This document shows positions 51,911 to 60,396 of a stretch of DNA of 64,000 nt, piece by piece. The stretch's first letter is position 1. Each line of letters begins with the position of its first letter. Both the position numbers and the translations under genes were made by a program. Below the pieces are notes generated by a model. It had not been told where the DNA came from and did not search any database. It was given only the letters and a program-made list of their open reading frames with translations. Origin of the DNA: Defluviitaleaceae bacterium (lineage in GTDB: Bacteria > Bacillota > Clostridia > Lachnospirales > WQUN01); contig WQVF01000003.1 of assembly GCA_009781725.1 (NCBI GenBank), positions 1-64,000 on the forward strand, read 5' to 3'.

Positions 51911-52544
51911 CTTTGACCCCATCTTCCTGTGCAGTCTTGCGCTGGCTTAACACTTCAACAACGGTATCAGTGACATCCTTTTCGTATAGCTCCATTTCCA
52001 CTTCGATGGGAGTTGGGTCGTCGGTGATTTTTTTTCCCATGAAATGATTAAAGAAAATGATAATCCCTACGGCAATCCCGATAGAGTATGGGATGTTGAC
52101 AATCATGGGGTTGGCCTTGGACTCCCCGTAGAACATCCGATAATAGTTCTCGAAAATCTTGGGCATTTGCCCGTCTGTATGAAAGGACATGATAGCCGTA
52201 GAAGATCCCACAAACAGTACAGCTACAATGAAGGTAACCCGTAGCCACTTAAGCCATGGGCGGTCCCGGCTTTTTTTCGCGGAGTGCTGCACAAGGGTGT
52301 CCATTTCCCCAACATTGTTGATTGTATAGTCTGGGTAGGATTTTTTGATTTTTTTTATGATATCAGTGACACTAACCAGGTAGCTTTTTTTCTTTTCACT
52401 GTCATGACCAATGTCTTGTATTTTCATTTGGTTGACTTTTTTGGTTACGTCGGCTGTGGCTACTATATCGGCTACATCTTGTATTAGAATGGCTGACTGG
52501 TTTGAGAGGGTGACCTTTTTTTTGGGTTTTATATAGATATCGAT
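51897..52544 (-). CDS. spoVAA: Stage V sporulation protein AA, probable ATC start
   Basis: A 215-residue protein: soluble N-terminal domain (about 1-105), then two membrane helices. The first ATG (52427) has no ribosome site and would remove 39 residues that belong to the family domain (IYIKPKKKVTL; VADIVATADVTKKVNQM). Upstream in frame there is no ATG, GTG or TTG close by, but an ATC at 52544 lies 6 bases after GGAGGA, and the resulting length is close to the usual SpoVAA of about 206 residues. This start is my inference. It overlaps the small upstream gene by 16 bp, which may allow coupled re-initiation. Confidence 0.88.
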   Translation of the reverse strand: MDIYIKPKKKVTLSNQSAILIQDVADIVATADVTKKVNQMKIQDIGHDSEKKKSYLVSVTDIIKKIKKSYPDYTINNVGEMDTLVQHSAKKSRDRPWLKWLRVTFIVAVLFVGSSTAIMSFHTDGQMPKIFENYYRMFYGESKANPMIVNIPYSIGIAVGIIIFFNHFMGKKITDDPTPIEVEMELYEKDVTDTVVEVLSQRKTAQEDGVKDGAD

Positions 52545-52699
52545 GGGGATTCCTCCAAAATATGCTGAATAAATATGCCTTGAAAATTCTGCTCAGCTGG
52601 GTGTGCCCGGGTGGATATCCAAACCGCTACCAAAATCCCAATCACAAGCAGCAATGTTAGTATCACCCAGCGGTATTTTTTCATGTATTTTATCGGCAT
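52529..52699 (-). CDS. Small single-helix membrane protein before spoVAA
   Basis: A 56-residue protein starting at ATG with AAAGGAGTGATTTTT upstream. It has a basic start (MPIKYMKKYRW), one membrane helix (VILTLLLVIGILVAVWI, about 12-28) and a polar tail ending EESPSISI. It is the first gene of the spoVA operon and overlaps spoVAA. No family recognised. A role in spoVAA translation or in the forespore membrane is possible. Confidence 0.72.
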   Translation of the reverse strand: MPIKYMKKYRWVILTLLLVIGILVAVWISTRAHPAEQNFQGIFIQHILEESPSISI

Positions 52700-52775
52700 A
52701 AAAATCACTCCTTTATCTGTCATTCTTTCCAGAATTAGTGCATAATAAATGCGTTGTGAACGAAGGAGGAGACAT

Positions 52776-53612
52776 ATGAGAATAATCAAAGGGACGAAAA
52801 TAACCGAGACCATTGCCAAACTATGTATAGACGCAAATATCTACGCTGATTCAGATATCCGCCGGTGCATCTGCGCTGCTCACAAGTCCGAAACTTTGCC
52901 TTTGGCCCAAAACGCCCTGGGCATGATAATAGAAAACATGGAAATCGCTGAAACTGAAAAAATGCCCATGTGCCAAGATACAGGGCTTGTTGTCGTGTTC
53001 ATAGAAATCGGACAGGATGTCCATGTACAGGGGAGTATCACCGACGCTGTCAACGAAGGTGTACGCAGAGGATACCGAGATGGATATTTCCGGGCAAGCA
53101 TAGTGGCTGACCCCATCCGTCGGGTAAACACAGGGGACAACACCCCGGCGGTAATCCATTTTAATATAGTGGATGGAGACAAAATAAAAATCATGGTAAT
53201 GCCAAAGGGCTTCGGCAGTGAAAACAAGGGCGCAGTAAGGATGCTGACTCCATCGGAGGGACTTGCAGGTATAGAGAGCTTTATGCTGGAAACAGTAAAA
53301 AAAGCCGGTGCAGACCCATGTCCGCCGATATTGGTGGGGGTAGGGGTAGGAGGGACGATGGAAAAGGCTGCACTCCTTTCCAAGCAAGCTTTGGCACAAA
53401 TGTATGATAAAGAAAAAGACCCGTACTGGGCCGAGGTGGAAGACAGGCTTTTGCAAAAGATAAATGAGCTGAATATCGGCGTAGCGGGATTGGGTGGTAA
53501 AACCACCGCCTTGGGGGTGAGGATACTCACATACCCAACCCATATTGCAGGGCTGCCGGTAGCGGTGACTATCGGGTGTCATGTCTCCCGGCATAAATCT
53601 GCAGTCTTATGA
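52776..53612 (+). CDS. Fumarate hydratase alpha-type Fe-S hydro-lyase subunit
   Basis: A 278-residue protein matching the N-terminal (alpha) half of class I fumarases and L-tartrate dehydratases, with cluster cysteines in MCQDTG, PCPP and IGCHVSRH. These enzymes interconvert fumarate and malate and need a beta subunit, which does not follow here; a permease gene does, overlapping by 4 bp. The beta subunit must be elsewhere or lost. The ribosome site is GAAGGAGGAGACAT. Confidence 0.9.
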   Translation: MRIIKGTKITETIAKLCIDANIYADSDIRRCICAAHKSETLPLAQNALGMIIENMEIAETEKMPMCQDTGLVVVFIEIGQDVHVQGSITDAVNEGVRRGYRDGYFRASIVADPIRRVNTGDNTPAVIHFNIVDGDKIKIMVMPKGFGSENKGAVRMLTPSEGLAGIESFMLETVKKAGADPCPPILVGVGVGGTMEKAALLSKQALAQMYDKEKDPYWAEVEDRLLQKINELNIGVAGLGGKTTALGVRILTYPTHIAGLPVAVTIGCHVSRHKSAVL

Positions 53613-54421
53613 TTAACTTCAAACCCTACCGAGCCCTATTCCGCATCCGCTTCATCAATAATCTTCAATACCGATTTGCGGCTTTTGCTGGGCTCCTTAC
53701 TCAATTCGTCTGGGGCTTTATGTATGTACTGGCCTTTGCCGCCTTCTACCGGAGCAACCCGGGCAGCTTTCCTATGGAATTTTCCCATACGGTCACATAT
53801 ATCTGGCTCCAACAGGCCTTTGTGTCTTTGTTTTTCTTGTGGTTCTATGACAATTCTATCTTCGAGGCCATCGAAACCGGAGCTATTGCTTATGAGCTTG
53901 TGCGGCCTATGGATTTGTATAGCCGGTGGTTTTCGATTAATGCTGCTAATCGGGTTTCTCGTACCCTTCTTCGGGCGGTGCCCTTGATTGCAATTGCGCT
54001 TTTTTTGCCTCATCCTTTGCGGCTGGTGATACCTGCTGATTTGGTGCGGTGGGGTTTGTTTGCTATTAGCATGGTGCTGGCCCTTGGGGTGGTGCTTTCT
54101 TTTTCTATGCTGGTGTATATCTCGGCGTTTTATACCATCAACAGCGCGGGTTCCCGGCTTATAGTGGGGATTGCCGCGGATTTTCTTTCCGGGGCTTACA
54201 TTCCGCTACCGTTTTTTCCGGGAACAGTAAGGACAGTAGCAGAGCTACTGCCCTTTGGGTCTATGCAAAATATGCCGCTTTTGATTTTTAGCGGGTATCT
54301 GGAAGGTGCGGCGGTGCTTAGGGGGATTGGGCTACAGGTATTCTGGTTGGTAGTATTGGTAGTGGTCGGGCGGTTTTGGATGAGCCTGGCTTTGAAACGG
54401 GTTGTGGTCCAGGGGGGTTAG
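53609..54421 (+). CDS. ABC-2 family permease (DUF990-like)
   Basis: A 270-residue membrane protein with six helices, opening INFKPYRALFRIRFINNLQYR and containing IETGAIAYELVRPMDLYSRWF, typical of the DUF990 exporter permeases that work in pairs with an ATPase. The likely partner permease is at 55796-56587; no ATPase gene is in between or nearby. The ATG overlaps the fumarase stop, and no clear ribosome site is seen. Confidence 0.85.
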   Translation: MINFKPYRALFRIRFINNLQYRFAAFAGLLTQFVWGFMYVLAFAAFYRSNPGSFPMEFSHTVTYIWLQQAFVSLFFLWFYDNSIFEAIETGAIAYELVRPMDLYSRWFSINAANRVSRTLLRAVPLIAIALFLPHPLRLVIPADLVRWGLFAISMVLALGVVLSFSMLVYISAFYTINSAGSRLIVGIAADFLSGAYIPLPFFPGTVRTVAELLPFGSMQNMPLLIFSGYLEGAAVLRGIGLQVFWLVVLVVVGRFWMSLALKRVVVQGG

Positions 54422-55719
54422 AAAATACTTTGGATTTTGACCTTGTTTTCCACAATATAGCTTAGCATTTCCCGATTTCTTTTCGCCAGCTCTTTAAACT
54501 CGTCAACGCTCTCGAAATATGCCACACATACCATTTGGATGGAGCATAGTACATAGAAAACAGCCTGCTTTTCCTCTGAGGTCAATGGATTTATGCTGTC
54601 GTAGCCATGTAAGATGCCCTCAAGTACCACCGGCCATTTTTCTTTGATATTTTCCACCCCGGTCCACTCGACAAGAAGCCCAGTGGAGCAATAGCATGGA
54701 TCTAAAATCCGAATCCGGCGTTCGCAAAAATCAAAGTCGATAAAACCACTGATTTCGTCATTATTGAAAAGGATATTGGATGGGTGGATATCTCTGTGAA
54801 TCAGTTGCTTGGGTAATTTTTCGTATAGGTCACCAAAGGTTTTGGCGAAATCATCGAAAAAATCATCTGTCAGTCCCATCCTCCATTGCTTATTTTGTTT
54901 ACGGGTTTCAGGCAGTGCCCATTCCATTGCCAATTTGTATTGATTAACTTCATCCGGCATTATATCTGCTTCGATTTCTGCTAAAGCGCAGTGTAGTTTA
55001 GCGATGCTTTGCCCATATTTGAAGCCAAACTTACGGCGATTTTCGCCGAAGCGGTTTTCCTTGGACAAAGGCGCGCCAGGGATTTTATGGGTTAGGGTAA
55101 AGATATGTTCGCCCTCCAGATAATCCTCACCGATCTTGGTAGGTACCGGCAGTGACGCCGTGAAGCCTTGCTTTGCCAGGGCTCTGACAATGCGCAAATT
55201 CTTAAGCATTTCGTCACGGGGTCCGGCTTTGAGTATATATCCGTCACCAAAAGACCAGACATTCCCCGAGACCTTTGCACCATCCATTATCCATACATCG
55301 TGAATGGGTAAATCCCCCGGCACATCCCAGTTGGTAAGTGCCGCTCTGATTTCATGTTCCTGTATCATAAGAAGTCCTCCTGATTTTTTTGTTTGTTTCC
55401 CGTATAGGGAAAGATATTTCTTTGGAGAGCAGCCATACACACGCACAAATGCCTTGTAGAATCCGGCGTAGGTATCAAAGCCGTATTCCAGTACCACATC
55501 AACGGCTTTGCGTCCGCTTGACATCTCAGCAAGAACCCTGTCAATCCGCTGCTTGCAGATATAAGCTGCCACGGGCATCCCTACGGCTTGGGTAAATAGC
55601 CGGCAAAAATGCCATAGGGAATAGCCTGCAATGTCCGCAAGTTCGTCGGCGGAAATGTGGGTTTTTAGGTTGTTGTCGATATAGGTTAGGGTTGTACTGA
55701 TATGATTGATTTGCTCCAT
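54418..55719 (-). CDS. AraC-type HTH fused to an aminoglycoside-phosphotransferase-fold kinase
   Basis: A 433-residue fusion. Residues 1-105 are an AraC DNA-binding domain (ADIAGYSLWHFCRLFTQAVG; YGFDTYAGFYKAFVRVYGCSPKKY). Residues about 125-430 are an APH-fold kinase: glycine-poor N-lobe, catalytic loop LIHRDIHPSNILFN and metal aspartate IDFDF. It may sense or modify a small molecule and regulate the adjacent genes. It has a strong ribosome site (GGGAGGAGAACTGCA). It lies antisense between two ABC-2 permease genes, its 3' end overlapping one by 4 bp. Confidence 0.88.
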   Translation of the reverse strand: MEQINHISTTLTYIDNNLKTHISADELADIAGYSLWHFCRLFTQAVGMPVAAYICKQRIDRVLAEMSSGRKAVDVVLEYGFDTYAGFYKAFVRVYGCSPKKYLSLYGKQTKKSGGLLMIQEHEIRAALTNWDVPGDLPIHDVWIMDGAKVSGNVWSFGDGYILKAGPRDEMLKNLRIVRALAKQGFTASLPVPTKIGEDYLEGEHIFTLTHKIPGAPLSKENRFGENRRKFGFKYGQSIAKLHCALAEIEADIMPDEVNQYKLAMEWALPETRKQNKQWRMGLTDDFFDDFAKTFGDLYEKLPKQLIHRDIHPSNILFNNDEISGFIDFDFCERRIRILDPCYCSTGLLVEWTGVENIKEKWPVVLEGILHGYDSINPLTSEEKQAVFYVLCSIQMVCVAYFESVDEFKELAKRNREMLSYIVENKVKIQSIF

Positions 55720-55795
55720 TGCAGTTCTCCTCCCGGGATGTGATTATTTTATCAGGCGTTTTGAGGCAAAACATTTCCTGCTTTGCGGTGATTTT

Positions 55796-56587
55796 ATGTA
55801 TAATGTGCCCATGAAACTATATATGAAATATTTCTCTATTCACCTCAAGAGCCAGACTCAATACAAGACATCATTTCTCTTTACTATGCTAGGGCAGTTT
55901 ATGGTGTCTTTTGCGGTGTTTATGTCACTGGCTTTTTTGTTTATGCTCTTTGACTCGGTGGATGGATTTACTTATCAGGAAGTACTGATAGGCTTTGCCG
56001 TTATGATGCTGGGGTTTTCTCTTGCAGAAATGTTTGGGCGAGGGTTTGACCGTTTTCCTGTTTTGCTTGGAAACGGTGGCTTTGACCGGGCACTTGTGCG
56101 GCCTCGAAATATTATTTTTCAGATAGTTGCAGGCACAATCGAATTTTCCCGGCTGGGCCGGGCTTTGCAGGCAGTGATTGTTTTCGTATATGTAATCCCA
56201 CGGGCGGGTATAGATTGGACATGGGATAAGGTGCTTACGTTGGTTCTTATGATTGTATGCGGGATTGTTTTGTTTTTCACGCTTTTTGTGCTGTATGCGG
56301 CATTTTCTTTTTTCACGATAGAGGGCTTGGAGTTTATGCATATTTTCACAGACGGCGGACGGGAACATGGACGACTGCCTTTTTCCGTTTATGGAGAAAA
56401 TGTGTTGCGCTTTGTTACCTTTGTGATTCCCTTGGCCTTGGTGCAGTATTATCCCCTTTTGTATCTGCTGGGACGGGAGGAAAGCATACTTTATGCATTG
56501 GCCCCTGTGGGAGCATTATTATTTTTGTTGCCAGTTTCGGCATTTTTCCGCTTTGGCCTTAAGCGGTATAAGTCCACCGGTTCATGA
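55796..56587 (+). CDS. ABC-2 family permease (DUF990-like)
   Basis: A 263-residue membrane protein with six helices, opening MKLYMKYFSIHLKSQTQYKTSFLFTM and containing LLGNGGFDRALVRPRN, a second DUF990-type permease. It should pair with 53609-54421. The chosen ATG has GCGGTGATTTT upstream; the ATG five codons later is equally possible. No ATPase gene is adjacent, which is odd because the usual unit has three genes. Confidence 0.85.
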   Translation: MYNVPMKLYMKYFSIHLKSQTQYKTSFLFTMLGQFMVSFAVFMSLAFLFMLFDSVDGFTYQEVLIGFAVMMLGFSLAEMFGRGFDRFPVLLGNGGFDRALVRPRNIIFQIVAGTIEFSRLGRALQAVIVFVYVIPRAGIDWTWDKVLTLVLMIVCGIVLFFTLFVLYAAFSFFTIEGLEFMHIFTDGGREHGRLPFSVYGENVLRFVTFVIPLALVQYYPLLYLLGREESILYALAPVGALLFLLPVSAFFRFGLKRYKSTGS

Positions 56588-58108
56588 GCCATAAACCGAT
56601 GGGTAATCCTTTGTTAGCACATAGAAAACCGGGATAAACAGCGCAAACAGCAGCCCGGACAGTGGTGACGCCACACCAAGCTGGGTCAGCATTATATAAA
56701 GAAGTGGCAGAAATAAAACCCCTGCAATTATTCCAGCAAAGAAATAAGCAACCCGGCTGTCAGGCTTTGCTACCCGCAAGGCAATAAGCCCTGCGCAAAT
56801 CATCGGAAAATACTCCAGCCCAGGCATAAGCACCCCAGCTACAACCCCGAAAATCCCCAGAAATATCGCCATAACCAAGGCAAAAGAATCCCATCCTGCG
56901 ATGCTTGTGATGAGCTTGAGGAAGTAATATGCCAGCGGAATCAAAATCAGAATAATTCCACTACTGGTGAGGATGATGCTTGTATGGTAGCCCAATAATC
57001 CAATATTCGACGCCAGTGAAAATATAAGAAGAGTCCCGCCAACGAACAACACAATAAAGAGCAGCGTCCCAATCAATGAAAGCATAATCCCTTTTACATT
57101 AACATCCCACCGGCCCTGGCTAAAAGGCCGGTAATTGGATCCGCTACGCCTGTAGATAATCATTGCAATAATCCCGGCAATCATCAGCCCTGCGATAATC
57201 CACCGCATCACAGGTCCATAGGAAATAAGCATCCCATATACCGGCATAAAAAATGTTTTCTCCCTGGTAGAGAAGCCCTCTATCCAACCAGCCTGGGAGG
57301 CCATTTCCATTAGATTTTGGATTGTATCAATATATCCTGCCAGAGTGTAAGTCCCTAGATTTTCTATGGTGTCATCGGGGGTATGGTAGTTCCATGGCCT
57401 GGCAAAAGGCATAATGGTCATTGCCGGGATGCCCCCCTGGGCAAAATGCCATTCATCCAAGGCCACGCCATAAGCCAATAATGAGAAACCGGCAGGGCGG
57501 GATGAAGCTTCAAATAAAATATTGCCGTGGCGGATGCCGCCTTGGAAAGGCATTAACGGGCCATTACCCATTCCGTCAAAATTGAAGGCGAAAATAGTAT
57601 TTTCTAATAAATATGAATGATATTGCACAAATTCATGAGCACCCAAGCCAATCTCATGGCCGTCGGTAAACAACAGCTGTATCCCAACCTGGAGGGAGGT
57701 TGGCTGGGAGATAAAAATCTCAAGAAGGGCGGCCACGGCGGCACCGTTATCAAGTGCCCCAGGGCTTCCAGGTACAGAATCATAATGGGCGATAAAAATC
57801 ACCGACTGCCCCGTAGTGCCTGGTATATAGGAATAAATATTCCGGATACTTACCTCGCCCCGCCGGGTGGTGTGATGCTCAAGTACATATACAGGTAGCC
57901 CAGCTTCCACTAACCGCTGGGTTATATGTACCTCGGTGCTCCGCAGATGTCGGGATTCAACAGGCCTAGGCTCGGCGGCAATAAACTCCAAAGTCTCCAT
58001 TACCGGCCAGAGCATGGGCTCGCTGGGTCTAGGCGGTGTTATAAATACTGTAAGAGAAATGGCTGCAATTAGGAGAATCACGATAGTTCTTAAACTGTTT
58101 TTGAACAT
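56582..58108 (-). CDS. M28-family peptidase with multi-helix membrane C-terminus
   Basis: A 508-residue protein. An N-terminal membrane helix (about 8-26) is followed by an M28 aminopeptidase-like domain (about 40-285: AHYDSVPGSPGALDNG, TDGHEIGLGAHE, FDGMG, NYHTPDD) and about six membrane helices (about 310-500). The zinc ligands are recognisable, but the usual catalytic Glu-Glu pair reads His-Glu (DGHEIG), so activity is uncertain. It would act outside the membrane. The ribosome site is AGAGGTGTTCT. Confidence 0.85.
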   Translation of the reverse strand: MFKNSLRTIVILLIAAISLTVFITPPRPSEPMLWPVMETLEFIAAEPRPVESRHLRSTEVHITQRLVEAGLPVYVLEHHTTRRGEVSIRNIYSYIPGTTGQSVIFIAHYDSVPGSPGALDNGAAVAALLEIFISQPTSLQVGIQLLFTDGHEIGLGAHEFVQYHSYLLENTIFAFNFDGMGNGPLMPFQGGIRHGNILFEASSRPAGFSLLAYGVALDEWHFAQGGIPAMTIMPFARPWNYHTPDDTIENLGTYTLAGYIDTIQNLMEMASQAGWIEGFSTREKTFFMPVYGMLISYGPVMRWIIAGLMIAGIIAMIIYRRSGSNYRPFSQGRWDVNVKGIMLSLIGTLLFIVLFVGGTLLIFSLASNIGLLGYHTSIILTSSGIILILIPLAYYFLKLITSIAGWDSFALVMAIFLGIFGVVAGVLMPGLEYFPMICAGLIALRVAKPDSRVAYFFAGIIAGVLFLPLLYIMLTQLGVASPLSGLLFALFIPVFYVLTKDYPSVYGS

Positions 58109-58260
58109 AGAACACCTCTGAGAATAGAAAATCTTGTCATATTATATAGTACTTTAGAATTGGGTCAATCAATTCGTGTTAAATAAAGCGCAAATTGGTG
58201 GCGAAGGATTTGGTTTTTTTTCATTCTCATGTTAGAATTGCCAAAGAAGGTGGTGATCCT

Positions 58261-59154
58261 ATAAATATATTGTCTGATTTATACGAAAAGGCTTCCCTGA
58301 GCGCATCTCAATCGGTATGTATCGCCTGCGCCGATGATGCCAATGTGCTGACTGCGGTTCAGTCAGCCCGGGATATTGCAAAATTTATCCTTGTAGGAGA
58401 CATAAATAATATTCGAAAAGTAGCGGACTCATCCAAGATAGATATATCTGGCTGTGTAATAGTAGATGAACCGGACCCGGCAAGTGCCTGCAAAATAGGG
58501 GTTCAGTTTGTATCCTCCGGCAAAGCGGCGGCTCTGATGAAGGGTAAAGTGGATACATCTATTATCATGAAAGCGGTGCTGGATAAAGAAGCAGGGATGC
58601 GAACAGTCCGCAAGCTCAGTCATGTGGCGGTTTTCGAATTGCCAACATATCATAAATTATTGTTTGTCACCGATGCGGCAATCAATATTGCCCCGGATAT
58701 TTCCGTAAAAAAAGAAATCATACACAATGCAGTTGAGGCGACACTGGCTTTAGGGATAACGAGGCCAAAGGTTGCTTTGCTTGCTGCAAAGGAAAAAGCC
58801 GACCCAAAAATGCCGGTAACCATGGACATAGTGGAACTGGTGGCCAACCATAAGGCGGCACAATCCCCACTGGATAAAAAGTTTGTTATGGATGGGCCTT
58901 TGGCTCTGGACAATGCAATCTGCAAAGAATCCTGCGAAATCAAGGGGATTGATTCCCTTATAGGAGGAGATGCGGATATTTTGGTATGTCCGGATATTGA
59001 GGCGGGGAATATCCTGTACAAAGCACTGGGTTTTCTTGCAAAGGCAAAGGTAGGGGGGGTAGTATTGGGTGCAAAGCGTCCCATTATCTTGACCTCCCGT
59101 GCAGACTCGGCGGAGAGTAAGTTGATTTCTATTGCCTTGGGGATTCTGTCGTAG
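58261..59154 (+). CDS. ptb: Phosphate butyryltransferase-type enzyme
   Basis: A 297-residue phosphotransacylase that converts acyl-CoA to acyl phosphate. It contains the family segments VDEPDPASACKIGVQFVSSGKAAALMKGKVDTSIIMKAVLD (about 90-130) and DGPLALDNAI. The start is uncertain: AAGGTGGTGATC, nearly perfect for 16S pairing, precedes an in-frame ATA (58261) by 3 bases and a TTG (58270) by 12; a GTG at 58195 lacks a ribosome site and is longer than the family. With buk it makes ATP from branched-chain acyl-CoA. Confidence 0.9.
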   Translation: MNILSDLYEKASLSASQSVCIACADDANVLTAVQSARDIAKFILVGDINNIRKVADSSKIDISGCVIVDEPDPASACKIGVQFVSSGKAAALMKGKVDTSIIMKAVLDKEAGMRTVRKLSHVAVFELPTYHKLLFVTDAAINIAPDISVKKEIIHNAVEATLALGITRPKVALLAAKEKADPKMPVTMDIVELVANHKAAQSPLDKKFVMDGPLALDNAICKESCEIKGIDSLIGGDADILVCPDIEAGNILYKALGFLAKAKVGGVVLGAKRPIILTSRADSAESKLISIALGILS

Positions 59155-59185
59155 GGACCACCCCAGCACTTCGTGCCCCCCACGC

Positions 59186-59322
59186 TTTTCTTCCGGTTTT
59201 GTCATTTTTGCCGAAGACTTTTTTTCATGGCTATGCCTTTGTTTTCGGGGTTTTTCTGCTGTTGTCGTTTTGACCATAGGTTTTTTTCTTCCGATATTAA
59301 TCATTTTAAAGGACTGATTCAT
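59186..59322. repeat. Repeat-like stretch before buk
   Basis: TTCCGGTTTTGTCATTTTTG followed by CCG matches 11911-11935, and a diverged form is at 46041-46080. It gives the buk frame a false N-terminal extension. No gene is seen. Confidence 0.45.
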
Positions 59323-60384
59323 TTGAAACTACTAATAGTCAACCCAGGCTCCACCTCAACCAAAGTAGCAATTTTCGAAGACACAAGCCTCATTATGGAC
59401 AAGACCATCCGCCATAGCGCGGCAGACCTTGCTCCCTATGCAAAGGTCACAGACCAATACGATATGCGTAAAGAAATTATTATGACCCAGATAGAGGAAT
59501 CCGGCATACCCATGACCCAACTGGATGCAGTTGTAGGCATGGGCGGCCTACTAAAACCCATCCCCGGTGGCACATACAGGGTCAATGAAGCAATGCTTAA
59601 GGACCTACGCTCAGGAGTACAAGGACTACATGCCTCCAATCTAGGCGGCCTAATCGCACATGAAATTGCAAAAGAAATTGACAAGCCCTCTTTTATCGTG
59701 GACCCTGTGGTGGTAGACGAGTTTGATGATATATCCCGTATTAGCGGGCACCCTATGATAAAACGTCGTTCCATATTTCATGCCCTTAACCAGAAGGCCA
59801 TCGCTAGGCAATACTGCAGCGATGCTGGGAAGGGCTATTTTCATGTCAATTTGGTAGTAGTACACATGGGTGGGGGAATCTCAGTAGGGGTGCACGCAAA
59901 GGGCCGAGTAATAGACGCAACCAATGCCTTGGATGGGGAAGGGCCATTTAGCCCTGAACGAAGCGGTGGTTTACCTGTGGGTGACCTTGTGGATTTATGT
60001 TACTCAGGGAAGTTTACCCAAGGAGAAATGCGTGCCTCTCTTACAGGGAAAGGGGGCATGGTGGGATACTTCGGCTCCAACAATATGATGGAAGTCGAAG
60101 AGCGGGCAAAAACCGACCCTGAGGTTGGGCGAGTAATCGACGCAATGGCATATCAGATTTCCAAGGAAATTGCGGCACTGTCCACGGCGGTGAATGGAAA
60201 GATAGACGCAATCCTTCTGACCGGTGGCCTTGCCCATTGGGACTACCTGGTAAAGCAAATTGCGAAGCGAGTGAAATTTATCGCAGAGGTTAATGCCTAC
60301 CCAGGTGAGCATGAGTTGCTGGCACTGGCCCTCGGGGCTTTACGCGTCCTTAAAGGGGAGGAACCGGCGAAAATATATGAGTAG
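59323..60384 (+). CDS. buk: Butyrate kinase
   Basis: A 353-residue acetokinase-family enzyme that transfers phosphate from acyl phosphate to ADP. The opening LLIVNPGSTSTKVAIFED, the VVVHMGGGISVGVH phosphate-binding segment, and GGLAHWDYL are clear. The TTG at 59323 has AAAGGACTGATTCAT upstream and gives the normal length; the longer frame is repeat sequence. In this cluster isovalerate, isobutyrate or 2-methylbutyrate is a likelier product than butyrate. Confidence 0.95.
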   Translation: MKLLIVNPGSTSTKVAIFEDTSLIMDKTIRHSAADLAPYAKVTDQYDMRKEIIMTQIEESGIPMTQLDAVVGMGGLLKPIPGGTYRVNEAMLKDLRSGVQGLHASNLGGLIAHEIAKEIDKPSFIVDPVVVDEFDDISRISGHPMIKRRSIFHALNQKAIARQYCSDAGKGYFHVNLVVVHMGGGISVGVHAKGRVIDATNALDGEGPFSPERSGGLPVGDLVDLCYSGKFTQGEMRASLTGKGGMVGYFGSNNMMEVEERAKTDPEVGRVIDAMAYQISKEIAALSTAVNGKIDAILLTGGLAHWDYLVKQIAKRVKFIAEVNAYPGEHELLALALGALRVLKGEEPAKIYE

Positions 60385-60396
60385 GGAGGCGACGAT

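Noticed and set aside
52851-53594. Minus-strand frame of 247 codons opposite the fumarase gene
   Set aside because: Antisense shadow of a clear Fe-S hydro-lyase; composition rich in Tyr, His and Cys without any motif.
59173-59322. 50-residue N-terminal extension of butyrate kinase
   Set aside because: Cys/Phe-rich translation of a repeat; the TTG at 59323 with AAAGGAC gives the normal family length.
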